From Vibrio hepatarius (GTDB lineage: Bacteria > Pseudomonadota > Gammaproteobacteria > Enterobacterales > Vibrionaceae), in the NCBI RefSeq assembly GCF_001274785.1, contig NZ_LHPI01000012.1, forward strand, positions 186,001-250,000: a stretch of DNA of 64,000 nt, read 5' to 3'. Below are positions 46,483 to 59,717 of this stretch, in pieces. The position numbers and the translations under genes were made by a program. The stretch's first letter is position 1. Each line of letters starts with the position of its first letter. The notes beneath the pieces were generated by a model, which did not search any database, had not been told where the DNA came from, and was given only the letters and a program-made list of their open reading frames with translations.

Positions 46483-47019
46483 ATGCGTACGATACCTATT
46501 CTTACTACCGCTGCACTTCTAAGCTTGTCTTTTGCCGTTCAAGCCGCCGATCACACGATCATGGCGGGTTATGCCGCAACCGATATCAAAAACGCCAAAG
46601 ATAAACTGCACGGATTAACTGTTAAATACCGCTACGAAGGCGCAAGTCGCATCGGCTTGTTGGCCAGTGCCTCCGTCACCACGAACGAAGACAAAGAATA
46701 CACTTTGCAACCTGGGATAAAGTTTGTCGAATCAGGCAAGACGACGAGTATTTACAGTAGCCTGCACCTTGGCCCAACATACCGCTTCAATGACTTTGTC
46801 AGTGGCTACGCGACGCTAGGCTATGCCGAATACTCGGTTGAACGCAAAGGTTATGGTCTACCTAAATCCACCCGCGAAGATGAAAGCTTTGCTATTGGTG
46901 CGGGTGTTGATTTCAACCTCACACGCAGCTTAGTGATCAACACAGGTGTCGAGCTCAGCGAGCATTTCTCCGATGCCAAAGCGACGAGTTATTCATTGTC
47001 ACTCGGCTACCGCTTTTAA
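46483..47019 (+). CDS. Outer-membrane beta-barrel protein, Ail/OmpX-like
   Basis: 178 residues: signal peptide of about 21 (ending V-Q-A-A-D), then alternating-hydrophobicity beta-strands with Y-K/R-Y, G-P-T-Y-R-F and G-A-G-V-D-F motifs, and a C-terminal G-Y-R-F. The terminal Phe is the outer-membrane sorting signal. Size and motifs fit the eight-stranded Ail/Lom/OmpX group, whose members range from adhesins to structural porin-like proteins. Specific function unknown. Preceded by GAGG-type ribosome-binding site; stands alone. Confidence 0.82.
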   Translation: MRTIPILTTAALLSLSFAVQAADHTIMAGYAATDIKNAKDKLHGLTVKYRYEGASRIGLLASASVTTNEDKEYTLQPGIKFVESGKTTSIYSSLHLGPTYRFNDFVSGYATLGYAEYSVERKGYGLPKSTREDESFAIGAGVDFNLTRSLVINTGVELSEHFSDAKATSYSLSLGYRF

Positions 47020-47040
47020 TTACCTAGCCCTTAACCACCC

Positions 47041-47062
47041 GCGCCTGCTTCCCCTCAGGCGC
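47041..47062 (+). terminator. Possible terminator downstream of the Ail-like gene
   Basis: Perfect 7-bp GC-rich stem GCGCCTG/CAGGCGC with 8-nt loop, 22 bp past the stop. The T tract is poor (ACTTTG), so this is uncertain. Confidence 0.4.
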
Positions 47063-47127
47063 ACCTACTTTGCCCCGTATCGAATTCTGCTAGTCACAAG
47101 TCACATTTTAACGTAAAATTTGCGCCC

Positions 47128-47148
47128 CTATTCCATCTGGTGGAATAG
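47128..47148 (+). other. Hairpin in the trhP leader
   Basis: Perfect 8-bp stem CTATTCCA/TGGAATAG (47128-47135 with 47141-47148) and 5-nt loop, 33 bp upstream of the trhP start. No T tract follows, so it is not a terminator. Confidence 0.5.
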
Positions 47149-47181
47149 CCCTGACTTGAGATCAGACTAAGAGAATTACAC

Positions 47182-48839
<1,658 letters not shown>

Positions 48840-48846
48840 AAACTAG

Positions 48847-48882
48847 AAGGTCCAACTTATTTATTAAGTTGGACCTTTTTTT
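48847..48882 (+). terminator. Terminator of trhP-yfhL
   Basis: Perfect 13-bp stem AAGGTCCAACTTA/TAAGTTGGACCTT (48847-48859 with 48865-48877), 5-nt loop, then T7 abutting the stop of the convergent gene. Confidence 0.93.
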
Positions 48883-49189
48883 AACCCGACTTTTCAATAG
48901 GATAGATATTACAAAACAGCTCTTTCTCGAAGTGGTACTCAAGGCGCTCTCGCCAGTTCTTTGTTAGGGTTACCGGCAGCAAATAGTAATTCTCCCGCCC
49001 CGTATCGGTGACAAACGCGAAACCGTGTTGCATCAACTCATAATGCACATCGTTTACAAACCCGAGATCAAGCCTCTGCCTTCCCGTCAATTGATTGATA
49101 TCTTCGCGAGTTATTGATACGCCAGTAGTTTCACCGCTAAATCTATGCCTCAACCACTCTGCAAATTCTTTTGCACAAATCATCGTCAT
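48881..49189 (-). CDS. Hypothetical protein, 102 residues
   Basis: Chosen start is the ATG at 49189 with AGGA 7 nt upstream; the frame opens 25 codons earlier with an atypical, basic N-terminus. The product begins M-T-M-I-C-A-K-E-F-A-E-W-L and continues as a helix-rich soluble protein with no signal or membrane segment. Two segments (T-R-E-D-I-N-Q-L-T and F-V-N-D-V-H-Y-E-L-M-Q-H-G-F) look like a winged-helix or similar small fold. I do not recognise the family. It stands alone between trhP-yfhL (convergent) and mepA. Confidence 0.62.
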   Translation of the reverse strand: MTMICAKEFAEWLRHRFSGETTGVSITREDINQLTGRQRLDLGFVNDVHYELMQHGFAFVTDTGRENYYLLPVTLTKNWRERLEYHFEKELFCNIYPIEKSG

Positions 49190-49532
49190 GGTCTTGTCCT
49201 TAATGAACGCTCTGGCAGGTTGCCGTCCACTGCACCCACCACTTCGCCTATCTATGTTGTTCAAAGATATTACTTAACCAACTCAACAAACTAATATCTA
49301 AACCGACAACTTTTACGCTTCGAACTCGTATCTCGACATCAGACGGAAAACCGACAAATAATTAGATAAAAAAATATTATTTATCAGTAATCTAATCTCG
49401 ATACGTTTAAAGCAAGCTGGTTCGTTATTTATAGTTATATTAATCACTGTAGACACTAGCGTGATGTTTCTCCAGTTTCATACTTGATACTGTTCTGAAA
49501 AAGATATTGGTCGTATCAGTCAAAAAAGGAGG

Positions 49533-50393
49533 TTAACTTTGTGTGTCAGGGAGCAGCATTTCACACTGCGCAGGCATGATTTTAGGTGGCTTTTTCTTCG
49601 GCTTCACCGCCGCGACTTCGGGTTCATCGATTTGAGGTTTTGGTCGCCAACTCGTCAACTCATAACCGCAACCATCCCCTTTGGGCGGCGCTGCTTGAGG
49701 CTGACATACCGCACTGCCTTGAGGGCATTTTAGGCGCACGTGCATGTGGTAATGGTGGCCCCACCACGGGCGGACTTTTCTTAGCCAAGCCCGATCGTTG
49801 GAGGTTTCACTGCTGCACAGTTTCTCTTTAATCACTGGGTGAACAAAAATTCTCGCCACTGCTTGATCACTGGCAGCGCGCTTGATCAATTGAAAGTGGC
49901 GCGAGTCCCAATTCTGTTTTTGCAACCGGTACTGTTCGATATCGACCACGCTGATCGCTCTGGGCTGACTCAACTGCTGCGCTGATAATCTTTCGTCCGC
50001 CAGTTTCAACCAGATATCGATATCCAATCCGGTTTGATGGCTAGAATGACCGCTAGAAAAACGTCCGCCACGCGGCAGAGAAATATCTCCCACCAGTAAA
50101 TTTGTCTGGAGCTGATGAGCAGAAAACTCGCCAAGGCGCTGAATAAAGCTGACCGAATTAGGGTGACCAAAGTATCGCAGTCGTTCACTACGCAAAACTT
50201 GGTAGCCAAGCCCTTCTAATGGCAACGCTGACGCACCGGAAAGGCATCCATTGGCGTAACTGCCTATTGATTGAGGAGAGTGGTGGGAGGGAGAATCAAC
50301 ATGCTCCCACGCGCTGGCAATAACGGAGGGAGCAACAATCAATAGTGATAAGAAAGATAGGTAACGGAAACTAACTGCAGATATCTTCCTCAT
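49533..50393 (-). CDS. mepA: Penicillin-insensitive murein endopeptidase MepA
   Basis: 286 residues with a signal peptide of about 26. MepA is a periplasmic LAS-type zinc metallopeptidase that cleaves D-Ala-mDAP cross-links in peptidoglycan. Zinc-site motifs are present: S-S-H-Q-T-G-L-D-I-D-I-W near residues 116-127 and W-W-G-H-H-Y-H-M-H-V-R-L near residue 210. Cysteines for disulfides are conserved. The C-terminus is Lys/Pro-rich. It lies 14 bp downstream of the DUF1904 gene, and both are probably transcribed together. Confidence 0.94.
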   Translation of the reverse strand: MRKISAVSFRYLSFLSLLIVAPSVIASAWEHVDSPSHHSPQSIGSYANGCLSGASALPLEGLGYQVLRSERLRYFGHPNSVSFIQRLGEFSAHQLQTNLLVGDISLPRGGRFSSGHSSHQTGLDIDIWLKLADERLSAQQLSQPRAISVVDIEQYRLQKQNWDSRHFQLIKRAASDQAVARIFVHPVIKEKLCSSETSNDRAWLRKVRPWWGHHYHMHVRLKCPQGSAVCQPQAAPPKGDGCGYELTSWRPKPQIDEPEVAAVKPKKKPPKIMPAQCEMLLPDTQS

Positions 50394-50407
50394 CGATGGA
50401 GTCCTAA

Positions 50408-50740
50408 TTAATAATGTTCGCCATTATCATAGTAGCCGCTCGCGTTGAGGGCGGTGAAAATAACTGCAACATCGACATCTTCGCCGATCATTCCGCGCAC
50501 TTGCTGAGTGATAAGCTTAGCGACTTTATCCTGCGTCTCTTGCCCTCGGTCAAACCATAGCACTTCAACAAATGGGTAAGCCGGAGTGACTTCACCTTCA
50601 TGGTAAAAAGTGGTGTAAACATATTCGAAGGTGAAATCTTCACGCGGGCAATCCATCAAAGGCTGGAGAACATCAATCAAAGATTTAGACAGCGGCTGAA
50701 CCGTCTGTGGTTCTACAGCTCGAAAACGTAAATGCGGCAT
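50408..50740 (-). CDS. DUF1904 family protein
   Basis: 110 residues. The start M-P-H-L-R-F-R-A-V and the layout of strands and helices fit DUF1904, a small family in vibrios with a tautomerase/MIF-like fold expected. The N-terminal Pro after Met is notable because Pro1 is catalytic in tautomerases, but no activity is known. Located just upstream of mepA. Confidence 0.75.
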   Translation of the reverse strand: MPHLRFRAVEPQTVQPLSKSLIDVLQPLMDCPREDFTFEYVYTTFYHEGEVTPAYPFVEVLWFDRGQETQDKVAKLITQQVRGMIGEDVDVAVIFTALNASGYYDNGEHY

Positions 50741-50890
50741 AACTTGCTTCCTTTTTTATCTGTCGAGCTATGATACCAAGTTAAACCATGATGTCTTGTT
50801 TACTGTGTATTAACTTGTTACTCGCGCGCACATTTTGTTCTATACACCTTGAGTCTAGTTGATTGGCGATGTGGTTGTTCTCTAGAAAAA

Positions 50891-50919
50891 ACAAAGCCGC
50901 TGACAGGCAGCGGCTTTGT
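50891..50919 (-). terminator. Terminator downstream of secF
   Basis: Perfect 12-bp stem ACAAAGCCGCTG/CAGCGGCTTTGT with 5-nt loop, then TTTTTTCTAG on the minus strand, 17 bp past the secF stop. Confidence 0.9.
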
Positions 50920-50935
50920 ATCAGATAAACGAGAC

Positions 50936-51883
50936 TTAAGGCATCTCGTCGAATTCTGCACCTTCTTTTTCTACTTGAGGTGGCATCAAGTGTTCTTTGG
51001 TAATACCCAGTTTCAGAGCCAGCGCCGAAGCCACGTAGATCGAAGAGTATGTACCCACTGTGATACCCAGTAGAAGCGCAGTCGCAAAGCCGTGAATCAT
51101 CGCACCGCCTTGAGTAAACAGCGCAATGACTACGAACAAAGTGGTCGCAGAGGTGATCAATGTACGGCTCAATGTTTGCGTGATTGAGCTGTTCATGATT
51201 TCTGCTGGTTCACCTTTACGCATCTTACGGAAGTTTTCACGGATACGGTCAAATACAACGATGGTATCGTTGAGCGAGTAACCGACAACCGTTAACAGTG
51301 CCGCAACGATGGTTAAGTCCACTTCGATTTGCATCAAAGAGAAAATACCTAGCGTGATGATAACGTCGTGCGCCAGTGCCAGTACCGCACCGGCAGCTAA
51401 ACGCCACTCGAATCGAACCGATACGTAGATAAGAATACAGATCAGAGACACGAGAATCGCAAGACCACCCGCTTCTGTAAGCTCGTCACCAACGTTTGGA
51501 CCAACGAACTCGATACGACGCATTTCTACGTTCTCGCCCGTACCTTGTTTGATAGCGGCGATGATCTGGTTGCCCAGCGTTTCACCTGCAATATCTTCAC
51601 GAGGACGAAGACGAACCATCACGTCACGTGCTGAACCAAAGTTCTGCACCGTCGCGTCACCAAAGCCTTCCGCTTCTAATGAAGAGCGGATTCGCTCTAG
51701 GTTCGCAGGCTGTTCAAAGCCGACTTCGATCAACGTACCGCCGGTAAAGTCCAGCCCCCAGTTCAACCATTTGGTAGAGAGAGTGAAGATAGCCGCACCG
51801 ATCATCACAAGAGACAATACGAACGCGACTTTCGACCAACGCATAAAGTCGATCGTTTTTTCTGCTTTTAGAATTTGAAACAT
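50936..51883 (-). CDS. secF: Protein translocase subunit SecF
   Basis: 315 residues with six transmembrane helices. The motif W-G-L-D-F-T-G-G-T-L-I-E-V lies after the first helix and G-Y-S-L-N-D-T-I-V-V-F-D-R-I-R-E-N near residue 205. SecDF uses the proton (in marine vibrios often sodium) gradient to pull proteins out of SecYEG. Its start is 15 bp downstream of secD. Confidence 0.97.
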   Translation of the reverse strand: MFQILKAEKTIDFMRWSKVAFVLSLVMIGAAIFTLSTKWLNWGLDFTGGTLIEVGFEQPANLERIRSSLEAEGFGDATVQNFGSARDVMVRLRPREDIAGETLGNQIIAAIKQGTGENVEMRRIEFVGPNVGDELTEAGGLAILVSLICILIYVSVRFEWRLAAGAVLALAHDVIITLGIFSLMQIEVDLTIVAALLTVVGYSLNDTIVVFDRIRENFRKMRKGEPAEIMNSSITQTLSRTLITSATTLFVVIALFTQGGAMIHGFATALLLGITVGTYSSIYVASALALKLGITKEHLMPPQVEKEGAEFDEMP

Positions 51884-51898
51884 GACTAATTCCCAGCC

Positions 51899-53755
51899 TT
51901 AGATCGACAGTTTGTTTACGCGTTTGCCGCCATAAAGCAGGTTCACGACACAACGTGTACCAATAATGGCTGTAAACATAGAGGTTAAGATACCGATAGA
52001 CAGTGTTACCGCGAAGCCTTTGATCGCACCTGTACCGACAGCGAATAGGATAATCGCTGTGATAAGAGTGGTGATGTTTGCATCGGCGATAGTGCTGAAC
52101 GCGTTTGCGTAACCTTGGTGAATCGCTTGTTGCGGATTACGTCCGTCACGCAGCTCTTCACGGATACGCTCAAAGATAAGCACGTTCGCATCGACCGCCA
52201 TACCAACCGTCAACACGATACCCGCAATACCCGGTAGCGTCATGGTTGCGCCTGGGATCATTGACATTACACCGATGATTAACACTAGGTTCGCCATCAA
52301 CGCCATGTTGGCGATAAAGCCAAACTTACGGTAGTAAAGCAGAGTGAACAGCATTACTGCCACCATACCCCAGATACACGCTTGAATACCCATATCGATA
52401 TTCTGTTGACCCATAGATGGACCAATGGTGCGCTCTTCTACAATCGAAATCGGCGCAATCAATGCACCCGCACGAAGTAGTAGTGCTAGGTTGTGCGCTT
52501 CTGCTGCAGAGTCGATACCTGTGATACGGAAGTTACGGCCAAGCGCTGACTGAATCGTCGCTTGGTTAATCACTTCTTCGTGCTTGGTCAGAATTACTTT
52601 GCCTTCAGGCGTACGACGACCACTGTCTTTGTACTCGGCAAATACCGTAGCCATCAGCTTGCCAATATTCTTCTTGGAGAATGCTGACATCTTGCTGCCA
52701 CCTTCGCTATCTAGCGAAATATTTACCTGTGGACGACCGTATTCATCAACACTTGAGCTTGCATCCGTGATGCTAGAACCACCAAGAATGACACGCTTTT
52801 TCAGTACCACTGGGCGACCATCGCGGTCTAGCTTGATTTCGCTACCCGCTGGTGCGCGACCACTTGCTGCGGCAGCAAGGTCGGCTTTTGAGTCAACTTC
52901 GCGAAATTCAAGTGTTGCGGTTGCACCAAGAATTTCTTTCGCACGAGCCGTGTCCTGAACACCAGGCAGTTCAACAACGATACGGCTTGCGCCTTGACGT
53001 TGAACCAGTGGTTCAGCAACACCCAGTTCATTCACACGGTTACGTAGAATGGTGATGTTCTGTTCAACCGCGTAGTTGCGAATTTCAGTTAGACGTTGCT
53101 CAGTAAACGAAGCTTTAAGCGCAAAACGGCTATCTGAACCTGTTTCGCTAAACAGCATATCTGGGTGATTTTTTTCCAGTACGCTTTTCGCTTGCGCCAG
53201 TTGTTCTTCGTTACGAAGTACCACTTCAACAGCGTCTTTTCCTGACGGACGAATCGAACGGTAACGAATCTTCTCTTCACGCAGTTCACTACGGAAAGCT
53301 TCTTCTTGCTGACCAACCAGTTTTTCCATCGCGGCGTCCATATCCACTTCCATCAAGAAGTGAACACCACCACGTAGATCAAGACCAAGTTTCATTGGCG
53401 CAGCGCCAATAGACTCAAGCCAGTCAGGAGTAGAAGGTGCTAGGTTCAACGCAACGATTGTGTCGCGACCTAGAGCTTCGTTAATAATATCGCGGGCACT
53501 AATCTGAGTATCAGTGTCGTTGAAACGAACAAGAATGGATCCATTTTCAAGAGCAATGGATTTATGAGATAAGCCCTGTTTATCTAGAGCTTGAGTGACA
53601 GTATCCAGCGTTGACATATCTACAGAGGCGCCACGCGCCCCTGTAACTTGAATAGCCGGATCTTCACCGTAAATGTTCGGAAGTGCATACAATGCTGCAA
53701 TGGCAATGGTAAACACCACCATCAAGTACTTCCACAATGGATAGCGGTTTAACAC
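51899..53755 (-). CDS. secD: Protein translocase subunit SecD
   Basis: 618 residues: first helix, a large periplasmic P1 region beginning after [15 protein letters not shown], and five C-terminal helices with [15 protein letters not shown]. Full-length relative to E. coli SecD (615). Middle of the yajC-secD-secF operon. Confidence 0.97.
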   Translation of the reverse strand: MLNRYPLWKYLMVVFTIAIAALYALPNIYGEDPAIQVTGARGASVDMSTLDTVTQALDKQGLSHKSIALENGSILVRFNDTDTQISARDIINEALGRDTIVALNLAPSTPDWLESIGAAPMKLGLDLRGGVHFLMEVDMDAAMEKLVGQQEEAFRSELREEKIRYRSIRPSGKDAVEVVLRNEEQLAQAKSVLEKNHPDMLFSETGSDSRFALKASFTEQRLTEIRNYAVEQNITILRNRVNELGVAEPLVQRQGASRIVVELPGVQDTARAKEILGATATLEFREVDSKADLAAAASGRAPAGSEIKLDRDGRPVVLKKRVILGGSSITDASSSVDEYGRPQVNISLDSEGGSKMSAFSKKNIGKLMATVFAEYKDSGRRTPEGKVILTKHEEVINQATIQSALGRNFRITGIDSAAEAHNLALLLRAGALIAPISIVEERTIGPSMGQQNIDMGIQACIWGMVAVMLFTLLYYRKFGFIANMALMANLVLIIGVMSMIPGATMTLPGIAGIVLTVGMAVDANVLIFERIREELRDGRNPQQAIHQGYANAFSTIADANITTLITAIILFAVGTGAIKGFAVTLSIGILTSMFTAIIGTRCVVNLLYGGKRVNKLSI

Positions 53756-53776
53756 AGCGAGGATCCTTTAGCTGTT

Positions 53777-54106
53777 TTATAGAGACTTCAGCGTACCCTT
53801 TGGTAGCACTGCAGTAACGAAGTCTTTCTTGATCACTACTTCGTTGTTGGTGTTCAGCTCGATAGTGATGAAGTCGTTGTCTTCTGCGATCTTAGTGATT
53901 TTACCAACTAGACCACCGCTAGTTAGAACTTCGTCACCTTTGCCCATAGAAGCCATTAGGTTTTTGTGCTCTTTTACACGCTTAGCTTGTGGACGGTAGA
54001 TCATGAAGTAGAAGATCACCGCAAACATACCTAGCATGATAATCATTTCAAAACCGCCACCTGCTGGTGCGCCTTCTGCTGCTGCATGAGCTTGAGAGAT
54101 AAACAT
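53777..54106 (-). CDS. yajC: Preprotein translocase auxiliary subunit YajC
   Basis: 109 residues: one membrane helix (about 20-38, G-F-E-M-I-I-M-L-G-M-F-A-V-I-F-Y-F-M) then a basic R-P-Q-A-K-R segment and a small cytoplasmic beta-domain with G-D-E-V-L-T-S-G-G. Associates with SecDF. It is 21 bp upstream of secD. Its leader carries a 9-bp inverted repeat at 54169-54200. Confidence 0.95.
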   Translation of the reverse strand: MFISQAHAAAEGAPAGGGFEMIIMLGMFAVIFYFMIYRPQAKRVKEHKNLMASMGKGDEVLTSGGLVGKITKIAEDNDFITIELNTNNEVVIKKDFVTAVLPKGTLKSL

Positions 54107-54168
54107 TAAAACGTCCTCATTATTTTATTATTAATAATCCAAATGGGGCTTTCGCGATTGAGAATCAA

Positions 54169-54200
54169 GAGAGAGTGTTTTTATTAGAGATCACTCTCTC
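54169..54200. repeat. Inverted repeat in the yajC leader
   Basis: Perfect 9-bp arms GAGAGAGTG/CACTCTCTC (54169-54177 with 54192-54200) around a 14-nt AT-rich loop, about 60 bp upstream of yajC. No T tract follows on the minus strand; role unknown. Confidence 0.45.
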
Positions 54201-54233
54201 AAAAATCACGCGCGTCTGCCTAATTTATTAGCA

Positions 54234-54262
54234 AAAGCCTTTGGCAAAATACCAAAGGCTTT
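54234..54262 (-). terminator. Terminator downstream of tgt
   Basis: Perfect 11-bp stem AAAGCCTTTGG/CCAAAGGCTTT with 7-nt loop, 7 bp past the tgt stop. On the minus strand the stem ends in TTT followed by TGC, a short T tract. Confidence 0.75.
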
Positions 54263-54269
54263 ACATCTA

Positions 54270-55445
<1,176 letters not shown>

Positions 55446-55494
55446 TTAGGGCTTAACCCTACTTTAAGGAGCGGTCGCTTTTCCGTGCGAGAGA

Positions 55495-55515
55495 CAAAGC
55501 GGCGTCTCCGCTTTG
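55495..55515 (-). other. Hairpin in the queA-tgt gap
   Basis: Perfect 8-bp stem CAAAGCGG/CCGCTTTG with 5-nt loop, between queA and tgt. No clear T tract on the minus strand, so it may be a weak attenuator or mRNA-processing structure. Confidence 0.4.
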
Positions 55516-55555
55516 CTTCCTAGCTTACTGCTAGCACTCGTAAATCTATTTTTAA

Positions 55556-56608
55556 CTATGCCGTTTTCTTCTTGATGAACATTGAATCGCCATATGAGAA
55601 GAAACGGTATTTGTTTTCCACCGCATGCTTGTAAGCATTCATGGTGTTCTCGTATCCAGCGAATGCGCTTACAAGCATGATCAGCGTCGATTCTGGCAAG
55701 TGGAAGTTGGTAATCAAACAATCCACCAATTGGTACTCGTAACCCGGGAAGATAAAGATCTCGGTATCACCAAAGAATGGTTTCAGTTCGGTACCCTTTT
55801 TCAGCGCGTCTTGAGCGGCACTTTCCAGTGAACGTACCGACGTCGTGCCAACCGCGATAATACGACCACCGCGTTGTTTGGTTGCGCTGATAGCGTCAAC
55901 AACCTCTTGTGGGACTTCGACGTATTCCGCGTGCATGTGGTGATCGTTGATATTGTCAACTTTCACTGGCTGGAAGGTACCTGCACCAACGTGCAACGTA
56001 ACATAAGCGAATTCAGCACCTTTTGCTTTGATCTGCTCTAAAAGAACGTCATCAAAGTGCAGACCTGCTGTCGGCGCAGCAACCGCACCTGGCTTTTGGT
56101 TGTATACCGTTTGGTAGCGCTCTTTGTCGGCGTCTTCATCCGGACGGTCGATGTAAGGAGGAAGCGGCATGTGGCCGATCTCTTCCAGAATTTCCAGTAC
56201 CGTTTTGTCTGCGTTGAACTTAAGTTCAAACAGCGCATCATGGCGAGCCACCATCTCTGCTGAGTATTCATCGTTGTCACCAACAATGATGGTCGAACCC
56301 GGCTTTGGCGATTTCGAGCAGCGTACGTGCGCAAGGATGCTCTTGTCATCCAGCATGCGTTCAACCAGCACTTCCAGTTTGCCACCTGACTCTTTGCGAC
56401 CAAACATACGCGCAGGGATCACTCGAGTGTTGTTAAATACAACCAAGTCTCCTGGCTGTACTTGACTCAATACGTCGGTGAAGGTGCCGTCAACTAACTC
56501 GCCCGTATTGCCATCAAGTTGCAGCAATCGGCTCGCGGTACGCTCAGGTTGAGGGTAACGAGCAATGAGTTCGTCTGGCAGGTCAAAGTGGAAATCTGAT
56601 ACTTGCAT
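55556..56608 (-). CDS. queA: S-adenosylmethionine:tRNA ribosyltransferase-isomerase
   Basis: 350 residues. Adds the epoxycyclopentane precursor (from SAM) to preQ1 in tRNA. Family motifs are [12 protein letters not shown] at the N-terminus, [14 protein letters not shown], and A-A-P-T-A-G-L-H-F near residue 178. First gene of a queA-tgt unit. Confidence 0.98.
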   Translation of the reverse strand: MQVSDFHFDLPDELIARYPQPERTASRLLQLDGNTGELVDGTFTDVLSQVQPGDLVVFNNTRVIPARMFGRKESGGKLEVLVERMLDDKSILAHVRCSKSPKPGSTIIVGDNDEYSAEMVARHDALFELKFNADKTVLEILEEIGHMPLPPYIDRPDEDADKERYQTVYNQKPGAVAAPTAGLHFDDVLLEQIKAKGAEFAYVTLHVGAGTFQPVKVDNINDHHMHAEYVEVPQEVVDAISATKQRGGRIIAVGTTSVRSLESAAQDALKKGTELKPFFGDTEIFIFPGYEYQLVDCLITNFHLPESTLIMLVSAFAGYENTMNAYKHAVENKYRFFSYGDSMFIKKKTA

Positions 56609-56891
56609 GTGCCTAATCTTTTACCGTGGTCTCTATTGGAAATAAAGCGCGTTTTTTCGCAGCCGACTAGTATATGTCGGACGATAGCAATAGCAAGAAA
56701 AGAGATGTGAATTATTGTAATCCAAGTGCTTAAAATGCGTAAAAACGCACCGTGCTGCGACAAGATATTCAGCAAGGTCAAATATACGGTAAATATTTCG
56801 TGTCTAGTAACAAAAACCTGCTTGGCTCTCAAACTCTGCGAGTAAAAATTACTATATTAAAAGAGGACAAAATAATAACTAGGAGGCTGCC

Positions 56892-57332
56892 ATGATTAAG
56901 GTCGAAGACATGATGACGCGTAACCCTCATACGCTGCTTCGCTCCAATAATCTCGCCGACGCCAAGAACATGATGCAAGAGCTCGACATTCGCCACGTGC
57001 CGATTGTTGACGCGGAAAAACGGTTGCTTGGCGTGGTTTCTCACCGTGATGTACTTGCTGCGCAAGAGTCGAGTTTGCAAAAGCTACCAGATAGCAGCTC
57101 TTACACTCTAAATACGCCGCTACAAGATGTGATGAAAACGGGTGTCATGTCGGTTGCTCCGCAAGCGGGTTTAAAAGAGAGCGCCTTGTACATGCAAAAG
57201 CACAAAGTCGGCTGTTTACCTGTGGTAGAAAAAGGCCACTTGGTTGGAATCATCACTGACAGCGACTTTGTCACCATCGCGATCAATCTGCTTGAGTTAC
57301 AAGAAGAAGTTGAGCCAGAAGAGCTCGACTAG
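56892..57332 (+). CDS. CBS-domain pair protein
   Basis: 146 residues made of two CBS motifs: M-M-T-R-N-P-H-T-L... H-V-P-I-V-D... L-G-V-V-S-H-R-D and V-M-K-T-G-V-M-S-V... L-P-V-V... L-V-G-I-I-T-D-S-D-F. Such Bateman modules bind adenosyl ligands and regulate partners; no effector domain is fused here, so the target is unknown. A strong AGGAGG ribosome-binding site precedes the ATG. It stands alone, divergent from queA. Confidence 0.85.
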   Translation: MIKVEDMMTRNPHTLLRSNNLADAKNMMQELDIRHVPIVDAEKRLLGVVSHRDVLAAQESSLQKLPDSSSYTLNTPLQDVMKTGVMSVAPQAGLKESALYMQKHKVGCLPVVEKGHLVGIITDSDFVTIAINLLELQEEVEPEELD

Positions 57333-57654
57333 ATACACGGCTATTTTTATTGCAACTCTCGGTTTCAGGCGTGTTGCATCCTACGTGCAATAAGTCTGAA
57401 CCCTACCCTGTCGCATACCCACTTCCCTGACCTAGGTGAGGACACACCTCAATCTAGTGCTACCACGAATCTCCCACAATCGCTTTAACCCGTTGTAAAA
57501 ACACAAGATTAGATCACGTTTCCCCTAAAAGATTATTAATAAATTCATCAACATAGCGTACTGCGACTAAACTAACAAAAATAACAATAACGGCAAATCA
57601 AATAACAATAATCAGTTAACACAATTACTCGTAGCTAATTTCCGGGGAGCAATT
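57333..57654. other. Intergenic region before the chemoreceptor gene
   Basis: 322 bp with no coding frame. It carries a GGGGAG ribosome-binding site 5 nt before the chemoreceptor ATG. I checked for sigma-54 and sigma-28 promoter patterns and found none convincing. Confidence 0.5.
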
Positions 57655-59595
57655 ATGAGTCTTAAAAAACTACTAACCATGGGGTTTGGAGCGATTCTCG
57701 CACTGATTCTCACCATTTCAGTTATCTCATCGTGGCGTTTCTATCAGTCAAATCATGGGTTCCAAAGTTATCGAGGGCTAGCATTAACCAACGTCGCGAT
57801 CGGGCGAGTACAGGCAAACATTCTCGAAGCACGATTGGCCGCGCTGAAATACATTCGTACTCACGAAGCGAGCGAAATGGAGAAATTTACTCAACGCACT
57901 TCTGCCTCTCAACAACTGATCGACGAAGCGAAAGTTAACCACCTGGATGACGCGCAGAAATCTGCACTGGCCGCCGTTACCGAACAACTTCATCAGTATC
58001 AGCTTGGCTTTAACAGCGTGACCGAATTAGTCGATGAGAGAAATCGATTGGTCGACGAACTACTCACACCATCAAGAGTGACGATGAACCAATCTTTAAC
58101 CAACATTGTCAATGACGCGATAGCAAACGATGATTTTGAAGCGGTAGTTAATACCAACCAGCTACAGCTCCATCTACTATTTAGCCAGCGTTACGTATCG
58201 AGCTTTTTAACTACCAATGCTCAGGCAGACGCAGAAAAAGCCGCTAACGAGTTTGAGTTAGCTCGACAGCAAGAGAAGTTAATCAGCTCACAACTCACGG
58301 CTTCTAGCTACCGCTCAGACCTCAATGAGTTGTCTATGGCGTTTGATACTTATCAAACCTCTTTTAAACAAATTTTAGACACCATAAATCAACGCAACGA
58401 GATTATATCAGGCACCCTAGATGTGCTCGGCGCTTCGATGGCAGCTTCAATTGAAGAACTAAAGCTCGCGATTAAAACCGATCAAGATACGCTAGGCCCT
58501 ATAATGATCGAGCGCTTTAACACCACGCAGTTTATGCTGGTTTTTCTCGCCGCTTTCGTTGTGTTATCTGCACTGGTCATTGCTTATCAAATCTACCGCA
58601 GCGTTATCAAAACCGTCGGTGGTGAGCCAAGCTCGATTCAAGCGATCGTCGAACAGGTTTCATCCGGTGATCTCTCTAGTCAAATTGCCACCAATGGCAA
58701 GGAAACGGGGATTTATGCCAACATCCTCAACATGAGACAAGAACTACGCCGAATCATCGACGGATTCCACCAAATCTCCGACAATGTTTCATCGGCTTCC
58801 GTCGAGCTAACCGCTGTGATGAATGATACCGAGAGCAATGCGCGACAAGAACTGAGCCAGATGGAGCAAATTGCTACTGCGATCAACGAGCTATCAAGCA
58901 CCGCCAGCGAAGTCAGCCAAAATGCCGCCAATGCGGAAAACGCCGCGGGTGACGCGACTTTGCAAGTGAAAGATGGCGCCAACGCACTTGATTCAACCGA
59001 CGAAATCACACAAAAAGTCATCAGTTCGGTTGACGAAACATCGCGTATTGTCAATCAGTTACAAGAGTACTCGGTTGAAATTGGCACAGTAGTGGAAGTG
59101 ATCAACTCTATCTCAGAGCAAACCAACTTGTTGGCACTCAACGCGGCGATAGAAGCGGCGCGCGCTGGTGAACAAGGACGTGGATTCGCGGTGGTTGCAG
59201 ACGAAGTACGCTCACTTGCCGCCAAAACTCAGCAGTCAACGATCGATATTCATGAGATCATTTCCAAGCTGCAAGCTCAAGCGAATGATGCGAATGACTT
59301 TATGCAGTCGAACCTTGTGTTGACCGAAGAATCGAGCAACTACAGTAAGCAGCTCAGAGCCGCGTTCTCTTCGATCACCAACTCAGTTCAACTTATCTCA
59401 GACATGAACACACAAGTGGCGACCGCCTCTGAAGAGCAATCAGGTGTCACTCAGGATATCTCACAAAATGTCTCGCTGACCTTCGATCTGGTTCATCAGA
59501 ACGTTGCGGGCATACAACAAAGCCAAAAAGCGAGCGAAGAACTGGCGTCTTTAGCCGAAAGACAAAAAGAGCTGTTAGGTTTCTTTAAGCTATAG
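57655..59595 (+). CDS. Methyl-accepting chemotaxis protein
   Basis: 646 residues: first helix (about 7-28), a periplasmic sensing domain of about 265 residues that is mainly helical (four-helix-bundle-like), second helix (about 295-317), a HAMP-like segment (about 318-375) and a cytoplasmic signalling domain. The conserved hairpin tip contains [32 protein letters not shown]. No pentapeptide CheR/CheB tether is visible at the C-terminus (it ends G-F-F-K-L). Ligand unknown; position beside the sucrose locus does not show a link. Confidence 0.9.
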   Translation: MSLKKLLTMGFGAILALILTISVISSWRFYQSNHGFQSYRGLALTNVAIGRVQANILEARLAALKYIRTHEASEMEKFTQRTSASQQLIDEAKVNHLDDAQKSALAAVTEQLHQYQLGFNSVTELVDERNRLVDELLTPSRVTMNQSLTNIVNDAIANDDFEAVVNTNQLQLHLLFSQRYVSSFLTTNAQADAEKAANEFELARQQEKLISSQLTASSYRSDLNELSMAFDTYQTSFKQILDTINQRNEIISGTLDVLGASMAASIEELKLAIKTDQDTLGPIMIERFNTTQFMLVFLAAFVVLSALVIAYQIYRSVIKTVGGEPSSIQAIVEQVSSGDLSSQIATNGKETGIYANILNMRQELRRIIDGFHQISDNVSSASVELTAVMNDTESNARQELSQMEQIATAINELSSTASEVSQNAANAENAAGDATLQVKDGANALDSTDEITQKVISSVDETSRIVNQLQEYSVEIGTVVEVINSISEQTNLLALNAAIEAARAGEQGRGFAVVADEVRSLAAKTQQSTIDIHEIISKLQAQANDANDFMQSNLVLTEESSNYSKQLRAAFSSITNSVQLISDMNTQVATASEEQSGVTQDISQNVSLTFDLVHQNVAGIQQSQKASEELASLAERQKELLGFFKL

Positions 59596-59717
59596 AGCCA
59601 AAACACTCTCTTGAATTGGCTTTCGAGGGTATGCAAATAGAAAGTACGAAGTGGCGAGTGTCAGGTTGAAAGCTGGACTCGCCATATCCAATCTCAAATG
59701 TACTGCTTTTTATTGGT

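Noticed and set aside
49265..49532. Possible gene in the AT-rich gap between the 102-residue gene and mepA
   Set aside because: No frame of useful length and no ribosome-binding site; it most likely holds promoters only.
57361..57654. Sigma-54 or sigma-28 promoter for the chemoreceptor
   Set aside because: GG/GC spacing is 6 rather than 10, and no TAAA-N11-15-GCCGATAA pattern holds up.
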